A stretch of DNA of 36,747 bases from CAZOWL01 sp964583605 (GTDB lineage Bacteria > Pseudomonadota > Gammaproteobacteria > Chromatiales > Chromatiaceae): NCBI GenBank assembly GCA_964583605.1, contig CAZOWL010000041.1, forward strand, positions 1 to 36,747, given 5' to 3'. The notes beneath the pieces are model-generated. The model was given only the letters and a program-made list of their open reading frames with translations, was not told the DNA's origin and did not search any database. Positions 7,409-14,535 of the stretch are shown in pieces (within the stretch, counting starts at the first letter, position 1; each line of letters opens with the position of its first letter). A program made the translations under genes and the position numbers.

Positions 7409-8368
7409 ATGAATGACGGTGTACAGGTTGAGAGCGTGGCGTGCAACCTTTGTGGCACAGACCGCGCTCATACGCTCTTTGTCACGACCGACCGCCTTAC
7501 GGCCAACGACACGCGCTTCGGCGTGGTGCGCTGCTTGGAATGCGGGCTAGTGTATGTGAGCCCGCGACCAACCTCTGACTGCCTCGGCCACTTCTATCCG
7601 AGCCACTTCGTTTCCTATCAATTCGAGACGTTCGATGGGCCGGCCGCGACGCTCAGGGAGCGTACGCTGACCATGATCACGCGATCGTCCGCCGACGCCC
7701 AGGCGAAGGTCGTCGCGACACTGTTGCACAGCCGACGGCCGACATGCGTGCTAGATGTCGGCTGCGGCAAAGGGCGGTTTCTCCAAGCGATGCGGGCGCA
7801 GGGTTGCGAGGTGAGCGGGATCGATTTCGACGAGCCATCGGTCGCGCACTGCCGCGACGCCCTGGGGCTCAACGTGATTCGTGGCGGCCCGGCGGACCTC
7901 GACCGCCTCGATCGCACCTACGATCTGATCACCATGTGGCAATTCCTGGAGCACGCCCTCGACCCGCTCGCGACGTTGCAGGCAAGCAACCGGCGGCTGA
8001 GAAAGGATGGTCTACTCGTCGTCCAGGTGCCAAACGTGGATAGCCTCGAGAATCGCGTGTTCGGCGAATACTCGTACCTGTACGACGTACCGCGCCATAC
8101 CTATCACTTCTCTCGCGACACCATCACGCGGCTGCTCGAGCGAACGGGCTTCCGAGTCGAGCGAATCGCCACCCCGGTGCTCGCGGGCGGCTGGATTGGC
8201 TCGCTGCAAACCAGGCTAACGGGAGGGGCGATCTTCGCTGATCTTAAGGGGCACATCTTCATGTTCCTAGCCATCAGCCTCGCCCTCGCGCCACTCGAGT
8301 ACGTTCTAAGCCTCACACGGGTAGGGAGCCTCATGACCGTCACTGCGCGCAAGACCTCCGACGCGTGA
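7409..8368 (+). CDS. Class I SAM-dependent methyltransferase with N-terminal zinc ribbon
   Basis: The 319-residue protein begins with a zinc ribbon, CNLC at 12-15 and CLEC at 42-45, of the type found in sugar and natural-product methyltransferases. The SAM site VLDVGCGKGRF (114-124) is the classic motif I, and IDFDE (138-142) carries the acidic residue for the ribose. MWQFLEHALDP resembles the motif after strand 4. The C-terminal 30 residues are hydrophobic (FMFLAISLALAPLEYVLSL), suggesting membrane contact. I chose ATG 7409, with GAGGA at 7398-7402, over an upstream frame opening at 7307. The gene lies 166 bp after the glycosyltransferase. Its type and neighbours suggest methylation of a sugar or lipid-linked product. 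Confidence 0.85.
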   Translation: MNDGVQVESVACNLCGTDRAHTLFVTTDRLTANDTRFGVVRCLECGLVYVSPRPTSDCLGHFYPSHFVSYQFETFDGPAATLRERTLTMITRSSADAQAKVVATLLHSRRPTCVLDVGCGKGRFLQAMRAQGCEVSGIDFDEPSVAHCRDALGLNVIRGGPADLDRLDRTYDLITMWQFLEHALDPLATLQASNRRLRKDGLLVVQVPNVDSLENRVFGEYSYLYDVPRHTYHFSRDTITRLLERTGFRVERIATPVLAGGWIGSLQTRLTGGAIFADLKGHIFMFLAISLALAPLEYVLSLTRVGSLMTVTARKTSDA

Positions 8369-8767
8369 GCGCCCGCGCGCGACCAGCGCGCCCGACACCT
8401 GAGGACCGAGGGCCGACCGGCGGGCGAGCGTGGCCGACAGACCCAAGAGGCGTCCGGCGAGCGGCTGCTTGACCTTGTAGACATCCAGTAACCGTCGCGC
8501 GCTGACCGTGCCGTACAGGAGGCTGGACCGACCACTGTGCCTCGCCGATCAAGGCGGACAATGCGAATTCACGGGCCGCTGAGGGCTCGCAGGCCAACTC
8601 CGACTAGCGGGCACGCCGGGAAGATGCACCGCTTCCCAGCCTCTTCATTGGGCCGATGCGCGCCTAGGCAGATCTCGGAATACTATCCGGTGGGCGTGCC
8701 GTCGAAGGCCCAACAAACAAGAGGGGCCGAAGCCCCTCTCGTCAGCTAATCATCGTGAATCTGCGGC
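8369..8767. other. Interval between the methyltransferase and PEP-CTERM genes
   Basis: The two flanking genes converge here. There is a GC hairpin just after the methyltransferase stop (GCGCGC 8375-8380, GCGCGC 8386-8391) with no T-run, and the clear terminator of the opposite gene at 8720-8739. No convincing coding frame is present. Confidence 0.5.
8720..8739 (-). terminator. Rho-independent terminator of the PEP-CTERM gene
   Basis: Read on the minus strand, an 8-bp stem AGAGGGGC/GCCCCTCT closes a UUCG tetraloop and is followed by TGTTTGTT. It begins 28 bases past the PEP-CTERM stop codon. The stable tetraloop and T-rich tail on that strand make the direction clear. Confidence 0.85.
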
Positions 8768-9838
8768 CTACGACCGGATGGCGACCAGCCGGCGGGCGGC
8801 CCCGAGACCGAGGAAGCCGATGCCGAGTAGCACCAGCGGCCCCGGTACCGGAACAAATGACGCGTTGTAGTCGGACTGAGCGACGAAATCCGGTCCACCG
8901 TTTGTGTTGCTCGGGCCCAGGCCATTGACATTCCCAACGGCCGGGATGAAACCCCCGTTGGCATCTGGGGAATTCGCAGCGTACGTGCCGTCGACATGGA
9001 AGAAAGCGCATTGCCCAGTATTGCCGGGGGCCGTCGTGAAGCAGTCTGAAGGGTTGACCTGCGCGAACGGTAGGGCCTGCGAGATATTGTTGAAGCTCAT
9101 TGCTAAGACTCGGTTCAGGAAAAAGCTGAAGTCCTGAACGAGCCCCGTGTAGGTGATCTCTTCCTGCGTCCCCACACCAGTCAAGCTCAACTGATCCACG
9201 CCTAGCGTGAGGCTAGTGTTTGTTCCGCCGGGCCCGTAACTGTTCGACGCCGCGTTGTTCAAGGGGAATTGGTCCATTTGCACCAGGGCATCATTCGTGA
9301 TCGTGAAAAATCCCGTCGAGCTACCCACTGTACTGCCCTGAAGTATCTCTAGGCCGTCGTTGAATCCGAACCCTGTCAAGTCATTGGCGTCCGGGGTCGT
9401 ATCGTAGAAAACGCTCACGAATTCCCCGGCCCCGGGCTTGGTTGCGAAACCAGCAATCGAGCCGCCGGTTCCTGGCGCGCCGGTAAGACCCGTGACAGTC
9501 TCGGTGAATGACAGGGTCGTTGTGATCTCGAAGTTGTTACCCAAGCCGTTAATTACGACAGGGTTTCCTGAGGAATCCGTCACGCCCGTCAGTCGGGCAT
9601 GGCTATATACAGTGAAATCGCAGCTGTTGCCTGGGCAAGCCCCAACGCTGCTTGCGAAGTTTTCTACCGCGGCGCTGCCCCCCTTTGCGACGAAGCTGGT
9701 CTGGGCCCAATCCCAGGCGCCGATGTGGACGACCTGGCCGTTTTGGAAGTCGAAGGTCACCGGCCCGGCCAGCCCTGCGGTGGCGACGCATGCGCCAGCG
9801 ACACCACCCAGGCCAAGAAGGTTGCGTTTCCCAATCAT
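8768..9838 (-). CDS. PEP-CTERM sorting-domain protein (VPVPGP variant)
   Basis: This 356-residue exported protein has both ends of an exosortase substrate. A signal peptide starts at ATG 9838 (MIGKRNLL, then a hydrophobic run ending near AGLAG). The C-terminus reads VPVPGPLVLLGIGFLGLG followed by ARR: the short motif, the membrane span and the basic tail of the PEP-CTERM domain, with VPxPGP instead of VPEP. The middle is rich in Gly, Asn, Ser, Thr and Phe with few charges, as in surface beta-rich proteins. It has few cysteines. GGAG lies seven bases before the chosen ATG. Transcription probably comes from the sigma-54 promoter at 9941-9955 and stops at 8720-8739. The specific function is unknown. 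Confidence 0.88.
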   Translation of the reverse strand: MIGKRNLLGLGGVAGACVATAGLAGPVTFDFQNGQVVHIGAWDWAQTSFVAKGGSAAVENFASSVGACPGNSCDFTVYSHARLTGVTDSSGNPVVINGLGNNFEITTTLSFTETVTGLTGAPGTGGSIAGFATKPGAGEFVSVFYDTTPDANDLTGFGFNDGLEILQGSTVGSSTGFFTITNDALVQMDQFPLNNAASNSYGPGGTNTSLTLGVDQLSLTGVGTQEEITYTGLVQDFSFFLNRVLAMSFNNISQALPFAQVNPSDCFTTAPGNTGQCAFFHVDGTYAANSPDANGGFIPAVGNVNGLGPSNTNGGPDFVAQSDYNASFVPVPGPLVLLGIGFLGLGAARRLVAIRS

Positions 9839-9940
9839 TTCTTTACTCCACATGTGGTCAAGCAATTCTGGCCCCGAGCCGATCGCGAGGCAGGATCTCT
9901 GCCCAAGGCCCTCAAGCCGATTAAACTCGAGGATAATTCA

Positions 9941-9955
9941 GCAAATTCCGCACCA
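9941..9955 (-). promoter_or_regulatory. Sigma-54 (-24/-12) promoter of the PEP-CTERM gene
   Basis: The minus strand reads TGGTGCGGAATTTGC. Against the consensus TGGCACGNNNNTTGC it keeps the invariant GG and GC pairs with exact spacing and differs at two places. The start site would fall near 9930, giving a leader of about 90 bases. Sigma-54 control with the PrsK/PrsR pair is a recognised association of proteobacterial PEP-CTERM systems, which fits this location. Confidence 0.78.
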
Positions 9956-10028
9956 CAACCAAGAAAATCCCATCAATCAAAGCATAGCACTCCCCCTCGA
10001 GCTATGACACTGGTCGCCTTGACGCCAA

Positions 10029-10047
10029 GTGTAAAAATCTCTGACAC
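10029..10047 (-). promoter_or_regulatory. Candidate enhancer (UAS) site 1 for a sigma-54 activator
   Basis: The minus strand reads GTGTCAGAGATTTTTACAC, a GTGT-N11-ACAC dyad. It lies about 75-105 bp upstream of the sigma-54 promoter, the usual distance for an NtrC-type activator site. The same TGTCA-N5-TTTTACA core occurs at 10385-10403 and 10626-10644. Confidence 0.6.
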
Positions 10048-10384
10048 CGCCGATCGAGCGCGAGCGGACCGACACCGCATCAACCTGATAAAGAGCGGCC
10101 AGCTTCCAGCTCCAGCGGCAAGCTTTTTGGATTCCCGTAATTACCTTCTAAGCGAGGCGTGTTGGGTCTCACTGAGCGGGCAAAAGCCCCAACAAGGACA
10201 ACCTTCCAAAAAACCACCGTTTAGGGCTGGCTGCCCGTTCCAGGATCAACCGTTCCTGCGACCAGCCATCTAGCCAAGGCGACTCGCCTGACGACGCAGT
10301 CCACAGGCGGGCGTCTCCCCGCGTTCGTGCTGCGGCTAGCGACCGTCGCACCCGTCGTCGGGGTCTGTCATCGGGTTGTTAACA

Positions 10385-10403
10385 ATGTAAAATATCCTGA
10401 CAC
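10385..10403 (-). promoter_or_regulatory. Candidate enhancer (UAS) site 2
   Basis: The minus strand reads GTGTCAGGATATTTTACAT, with the same TGTCA-N5-TTTTACA core and orientation as site 1. It is about 430 bp upstream of the promoter. It abuts a perfect palindrome, TTGTTAACAA, at 10376-10385. Confidence 0.5.
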
Positions 10404-10625
10404 TGTGCCGCTCGCTCCGGACAGGCTGACGAGGGCTGAACCGGTCGCGAGACCTGCAATTCTAAAGCGAAATCGACGCTTGTCACGAGCTGATGAGCTT
10501 CGTCGTGCCCTAGCGAGCCCGCAGTCTGTCCCTGGCCGGGCTTGCGCGACGCATCGGCACCGCGGGGAATCGTCCCGGTCCCATGCCGCATCCGGGCAAT
10601 GGCCCAAGCCCGGTGCCCCGCATTA

Positions 10626-10644
10626 ATGTCAAGTTCTTTTACAC
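10626..10644 (+). promoter_or_regulatory. Candidate enhancer (UAS) site 3
   Basis: The plus strand reads ATGTCAAGTTCTTTTACAC, the third copy of TGTCA-N5-TTTTACA, here in the opposite orientation. It lies just past the 3' end of the moxR-like gene, and no sigma-54 promoter is visible next to it. Confidence 0.48.
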
Positions 10645-10710
10645 CGCAGCGGCTGGCTTCGCGGAGTGGGAGCCACGCTGAACCTTAGTTCCCGACCGCG
10701 ATCGCCCGCA

Positions 10711-11670
10711 TCAGGGCACCGGCACGCCGTCGAGGATCAGGTCGGCGACGGCCTGATGATCGACAAGGCCGGGGCCCTCGCCGCTGCGGCCGAGGCGGTG
10801 CGTGACGCAGGGGGCAAGCACTGCCTGAAGATCCTCTGGAAGGACGAATTGGCGCCCGTCGAGCAAGGCCCAGGCGCGCGCGCTGCGCAGGAGTCCAAGG
10901 CCGGCCCGGGGCGAGAGCCCATGGTTGAAATGGCCGCTGCGGCGCGTGAATAAGAGGATCTCATGGCAGTAGTCGATGATCGATGGCGCCGCGTGAACCT
11001 GCTCTACCGCACCCTGTAGCTCGATCAGATCAGCGACGTCGAGCATCGCCGGCTGACGCGCCACCAGCTCGCGCCGGTCCTCCCCCGCGAGGAGCTCCTT
11101 TTCTTGGGCAGCCGGCGGGTAGCCAAGCTCGATTCGCATCAGGAATCGGTCGAGCTGCGACTCGGGAAGTGGGAAGGTGCCGACCTGATAAGACGGATTT
11201 TGCGTCGCAATCACGAAGAAGGGCTGCGGGAGGCGCCGGGTCTCGCCCTCGATGGTGACCTGGCGCTCCTCCATCGCCTCGAGGAGCGCGCTTTGGGCCT
11301 TGGGTGTGGCGCGATTGATCTCGTCGGCGAGGACGACCTGAGCGAAGATCGGCCCGGGGTGAAAGCGGAAGGACTCCTGCTGGCGGTCATAGACCGAGAC
11401 GCCGAGAATATCCGCCGGGAGCAGGTCGCTCGTGAACTGGATCCGGGAATGGCGCAGGCCGAGGAGTCGCGCGAGCAGGTGGGCCAGTGTGGTCTTGCCG
11501 ACCCCGGGAACGTCCTCGATCAGCAAGTGGCCGCGGGCGAGAAGACAGGTGATCGCGAGGCGCAGCTCCCGACCCTTGCCGAGGACCACCCGGCCAGCGG
11601 CATCGAGCACCTTCGCCAAGGCCCCGGCCCGAGGCGGCACGTGCGCCGCTGCCTGGTGCGTCAGGCTCAC
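10711..11670 (-). CDS. MoxR-family AAA+ ATPase
   Basis: The 319-residue protein is a MoxR AAA+ ATPase, a group thought to act as chaperones that mature or insert metal cofactors in partner complexes. Walker A is VPGVGKTT (54-61), and Walker B with the MoxR signature is VVLADEINRATPKAQ (112-126). The sensor-1 segment is VIATQNP and is followed by LPESQLDRF with the arginine finger region. The C-terminal lid (AAA_lid_2 type) contains LSPRAG. Start is GTG with GGAG eight bases upstream. MoxR genes normally precede DUF58 and VWA-domain genes, but here the downstream side is empty for about 870 bp before the PEP-CTERM gene. It is therefore an orphan copy, and its partner is not visible. Confidence 0.92.
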   Translation of the reverse strand: MSLTHQAAAHVPPRAGALAKVLDAAGRVVLGKGRELRLAITCLLARGHLLIEDVPGVGKTTLAHLLARLLGLRHSRIQFTSDLLPADILGVSVYDRQQESFRFHPGPIFAQVVLADEINRATPKAQSALLEAMEERQVTIEGETRRLPQPFFVIATQNPSYQVGTFPLPESQLDRFLMRIELGYPPAAQEKELLAGEDRRELVARQPAMLDVADLIELQGAVEQVHAAPSIIDYCHEILLFTRRSGHFNHGLSPRAGLGLLRSARAWALLDGRQFVLPEDLQAVLAPCVTHRLGRSGEGPGLVDHQAVADLILDGVPVP

Positions 11671-12011
11671 CGGCGCGGCTCCAAGGCGCGCGTCTTGCCA
11701 TGGCTAACGATCATCGGGCGCGGCGAGTCACCCCAGATGGTGAACGGTCGCCTCGCCACTGATCGTTCCCTCACCCCAAGCATCTCCCAGAGGGCGAGGG
11801 AGCGAACGTGCTGCGCGAATTTCCTAGTAACGATCATGCAGTGGGCGGGACACCCCGGAAGATGCAAGTCCGCGTGCGAAAGGTACGCGATGCGTACCCG
11901 ACGCTCTAGGTTCAGGGTAACGCTTGCGAGGCTACCCCCGAGCGCGCCAGGGCTTACCTTCGCTCGCCATCGGCTACCATCAGAGACCTTCGACAACACT
12001 CTCGCGACCTC
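11671..12011. other. Divergent interval between moxR-like gene and mnmG
   Basis: The 341-bp gap carries the inverted copy of the dispersed repeat (11701-11823) and otherwise only the 5' flanks of two divergent genes. I looked for DnaA boxes, since oriC lies beside mnmG in E. coli, and saw none. No clear sigma-70 promoter stands out. Confidence 0.5.
11701..11823 (-). repeat. Dispersed palindromic repeat, copy 3 (inverted)
   Basis: The reverse complement aligns with 3774-3895 along its whole length. It shares gaaattcgcg-like ends, the ctccctcgccctctgggag segment, and the terminal AACGATCA..TGATCGTT inverted repeat. Stem bases differ from copy 2 but remain able to pair. It lies 30 bp upstream of the moxR-like start codon, so it may be in that transcript's leader. 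Confidence 0.87.
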
Positions 12012-13886
12012 ATGCAAGCAGAAAGGCAATACGACGTCATCGTCGTCGGCGGCGGACACGCTGGGACCGAGGCGGCCCTGGCCGCAGCCCGTAGCGGGGC
12101 ACGCACCCTGCTCTTGACACACAATATCGAGACATTGGGCCAGATGAGCTGCAATCCGGCCATCGGCGGCATCGGCAAGGGCCATCTGGTCAAAGAGATC
12201 GACGCCCTCGGTGGCCTGATGGCCCGTGCCGCCGACCAGGCCGGGATTCAGTTCCGCGTGCTGAATGCGCGCAAAGGCCCGGCCGTGCAAGCGACTCGGG
12301 CCCAGGCCGATCGAATGCTCTACCGCGCCGCCGTGCGCGCCGCGCTCGAGCACCAGGACGGGCTTGAGCTCTTCCAGCAGGCGGCCGAGGACTTGCTCAT
12401 CGACGGCGACCGGGTCACTGGCGTCACGACGCAGATGGGTCTCAGCTTCCGCAGCAGCGCGGTGGTCCTGACCGTTGGCACCTTCTTGGGGGGGCGTATC
12501 CACATCGGCCTTTCGAATTATGAGGGCGGTCGCTTCGGTGATCCACCAGCCAACGCCCTGGCGCGGAACCTGCGCGAACGGTCCTTTCGCGTCGAGCGGC
12601 TCAAGACCGGGACACCTCCGCGGATCGATGGGCGCACGATCGATTACTCGAGCCTCGAGGCCCAGCCGGGCGACCAGCCTGTCCCGGTCTTCTCGTTTCT
12701 CGGCCGAGCGGAGGACCACCCACCCCAGATCGCTTGCCATATCGCCCACACCAACGCCCGCACCCACGAGATCATTATGGGCGGCCTGTCCCGCTCGCCC
12801 CTCTACACCGGCGTCATCGGCGGCGTGGGGCCACGTTACTGTCCCTCGATCGAGGACAAGGTCGTGCGCTTTGCCGAGAAGACCTCGCATCAGGTCTTCG
12901 TTGAGCCTGAAGGCCTGCAGACCGCCGAGGTCTACCCAAACGGGATCTCGACCAGCTTGCCGTACGACATCCAGCACCAGCTGGTCCAGTCGATACGCGG
13001 CTTCGAGCGGGCCCACATCACGCGTCCCGGGTACGCCATCGAGTACGACTTCTTCGACCCTCGCGACTTGCAGCCGTCGCTCGAGACGCGGTGCGTTAGC
13101 GGGCTCTTCTTCGCCGGTCAGATCAACGGGACGACGGGCTATGAAGAGGCCGCCGCCCAGGGCCTGCTTGCCGGCCTCAACGCGGCTCGCCAGGTCAAGG
13201 GACTTGAGCCCTGGTGGCCGCGTCGCGATGAGGCCTATATCGGCGTGCTCGTCGATGACCTGATCACCCGCGGCACGAACGAGCCTTACCGGATGTTCAC
13301 GAGTCGCGCCGAGTACCGTCTGTTGTTGCGCGAGGACAATGCCGACCTGCGCCTGACCGAGACCGGCCGCCGGCTGGGGCTTGTCAGCGAGACCCAATGG
13401 CGGGCGTTCTCGGCCAAGCGCGAGGCGATCGAGCGCGAGCGCGAGCGGCTGCGCGAGCTCTGGGTCCGGCCGGGGCAGCTGCCAATCGCTGAGGAGCAGG
13501 ACCTTCTCGGCGAGCCACTGCGTCGCGAGGCGCGGGCGTTGGACCTGCTGACCCGGCCGCAGGTGAGGTATGCCAATCTCGTCCGCTGCCCTGGCGTCGG
13601 CCCTGGCGTGAGCGACCCCAGGGTCGCCGAGCAGCTCGATATCCAATGCAAGTACGCCGGCTACATCGAGCGACAGCTCGACGAGATCGCCCGTCATCGC
13701 GCCGCCGAGGATCAGAGCCTCCCCGATGACTTCGATTACGATCGAGTCCGCGGCCTCTCCAGCGAGGTGCGTGAGAAGCTCTTGCGGATGCGGCCGGCCA
13801 CGCTCGGACAGGCATCGCGGATACCGGGCGTCACGCCGGCGGCTGTGTCGCTGCTGCGCATCCATCTCAAGCGTCGCGCCGGCTGA
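12012..13886 (+). CDS. mnmG: tRNA uridine-5-carboxymethylaminomethyl(34) synthesis enzyme MnmG
   Basis: MnmG (GidA) works with MnmE to make the cmnm5U/nm5U wobble modification in tRNA, using FAD, folate and glycine or ammonium. The 624 residues match the family length of about 630. The FAD dinucleotide motif GGGHAGTEAALAAAR starts at residue 13. NPAIGGIGKGHLVKEIDALGG follows at about 48-68, and the second nucleotide-binding region contains GTFLGGRIHIG. FAGQINGTTGYEEAAAQG is the conserved FAD-closing segment, and the C-terminal helical domain binds MnmE and tRNA. The start ATG has no strong ribosome site. rsmG follows with a one-base overlap, so the two are translationally linked. mnmE is not in the window. 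Confidence 0.97.
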   Translation: MQAERQYDVIVVGGGHAGTEAALAAARSGARTLLLTHNIETLGQMSCNPAIGGIGKGHLVKEIDALGGLMARAADQAGIQFRVLNARKGPAVQATRAQADRMLYRAAVRAALEHQDGLELFQQAAEDLLIDGDRVTGVTTQMGLSFRSSAVVLTVGTFLGGRIHIGLSNYEGGRFGDPPANALARNLRERSFRVERLKTGTPPRIDGRTIDYSSLEAQPGDQPVPVFSFLGRAEDHPPQIACHIAHTNARTHEIIMGGLSRSPLYTGVIGGVGPRYCPSIEDKVVRFAEKTSHQVFVEPEGLQTAEVYPNGISTSLPYDIQHQLVQSIRGFERAHITRPGYAIEYDFFDPRDLQPSLETRCVSGLFFAGQINGTTGYEEAAAQGLLAGLNAARQVKGLEPWWPRRDEAYIGVLVDDLITRGTNEPYRMFTSRAEYRLLLREDNADLRLTETGRRLGLVSETQWRAFSAKREAIERERERLRELWVRPGQLPIAEEQDLLGEPLRREARALDLLTRPQVRYANLVRCPGVGPGVSDPRVAEQLDIQCKYAGYIERQLDEIARHRAAEDQSLPDDFDYDRVRGLSSEVREKLLRMRPATLGQASRIPGVTPAAVSLLRIHLKRRAG

Positions 13887-14524
13887 TGGCGCAGGGCGCA
13901 TCAGGGCTGCACGCGCGGCTGGATGCGGGACTCGAGGCGTTGGGCATTGACCTGAGCCAGGCCCAGCGGAACAGGTTGATCGACTACCTGCAGCTGCTCG
14001 CTCGATGGAATCGCGCCTACAATCTGACGGCCGTGCGCGAGCCCGGCGAGATGGTGTCCCGTCATCTGCTCGACAGTCTATCGGTGTCACGGTTCCTGTC
14101 CGGGGAGGAGGTGCTGGATATCGGGACCGGTGCCGGCTTGCCGGGGATCCCGCTAGCGATCGCCGAGCCTCAGCGCCGCTTTGTCCTGCTCGATGCCAAC
14201 GGCAAGAAGATCCGCTTCGTGCGCCAGGCTAGCCTAACCCTGGGGGTGGCGAATGTGACGGCGGTCCAGGCTCGGTGGGACGCATATCGACCACCGCGAA
14301 AATTCGCTACCATTGTCGCCCGGGCAGTCGGGTCGCTCAGCGAGCTGCGCGCCGCGACCGCAGCGCTCGGCGCCCGTCCCGCCCGCCTGCTGGCGATGAA
14401 GGGCCGAGCTCCCCTCGCCGAGATGACCGACCCGGTTCTCGCCGAAGACGAGCTGGTCGTGCACCGCCTGTCGGTGCCCTTCATCGAGGGCGATCGCCAT
14501 TTGATTGAGGTGCGCTTGCATTGA
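13886..14524 (+). CDS. rsmG: 16S rRNA (guanine(527)-N7)-methyltransferase RsmG
   Basis: RsmG (GidB) methylates N7 of G527 in 16S rRNA using SAM; its loss gives low-level streptomycin resistance in several species. The 212-residue protein shows YLQLLARWNRAYNLTAVR (34-51), the family N-terminal signature, the SAM motif VLDIGTGAGLPGIPLA (76-91) and LLDANGKKIRFVRQ with the acidic ribose contact. The ATG overlaps the TGA of mnmG by one base. The parA gene begins at or just after its stop. All expected parts are present. Confidence 0.96.
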   Translation: MAQGASGLHARLDAGLEALGIDLSQAQRNRLIDYLQLLARWNRAYNLTAVREPGEMVSRHLLDSLSVSRFLSGEEVLDIGTGAGLPGIPLAIAEPQRRFVLLDANGKKIRFVRQASLTLGVANVTAVQARWDAYRPPRKFATIVARAVGSLSELRAATAALGARPARLLAMKGRAPLAEMTDPVLAEDELVVHRLSVPFIEGDRHLIEVRLH

Positions 14525-14535
14525 GCGAGGCCAGG

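Larger units (their letters stand above)
9956..10710. other. Long intergenic region upstream of the PEP-CTERM promoter
   Basis: About 755 bp carry no believable gene; the open frames are short and unlike known proteins. The region holds the three enhancer-like elements listed separately, and a nested fold at 10161-10193 (outer GTTGGG/CCCAAC around GGGC-AAAA-GCCC). The length and the repeated elements suggest a regulatory region or the remains of a lost neighbour gene. Confidence 0.5.

Noticed and set aside
8375..8391. GC hairpin after the methyltransferase as a terminator
   Set aside because: The stem is only six bp of alternating GC with no T-run; such folds are common in this high-GC sequence.
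9599..10273. Plus-strand open frame of 224 codons in the PEP-CTERM upstream region
   Set aside because: It overlaps the PEP-CTERM coding region and the sigma-54 promoter on the other strand, and its sequence resembles no protein.
10169..10351. Minus-strand 60-codon frame upstream of the PEP-CTERM gene
   Set aside because: No ribosome site, no membrane or sorting motif, and Arg/Trp-rich composition typical of non-coding frames.
11671..12011. Possible oriC next to mnmG
   Set aside because: No TTATNCACA boxes or AT-rich unwinding region were seen, and dnaA/mioC are not adjacent.
11104..12117. Plus-strand open frame of 337 codons over moxR, the dispersed repeat and the mnmG start
   Set aside because: It runs antisense to MoxR motifs, through a repeat, and into mnmG in the wrong frame, so it is not a gene.
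11667..14090. Minus-strand open frame of 807 codons antisense to mnmG and rsmG
   Set aside because: It mirrors the conserved plus-strand genes, has no family likeness, and is explained by high GC and codon bias leaving the antisense frame open.
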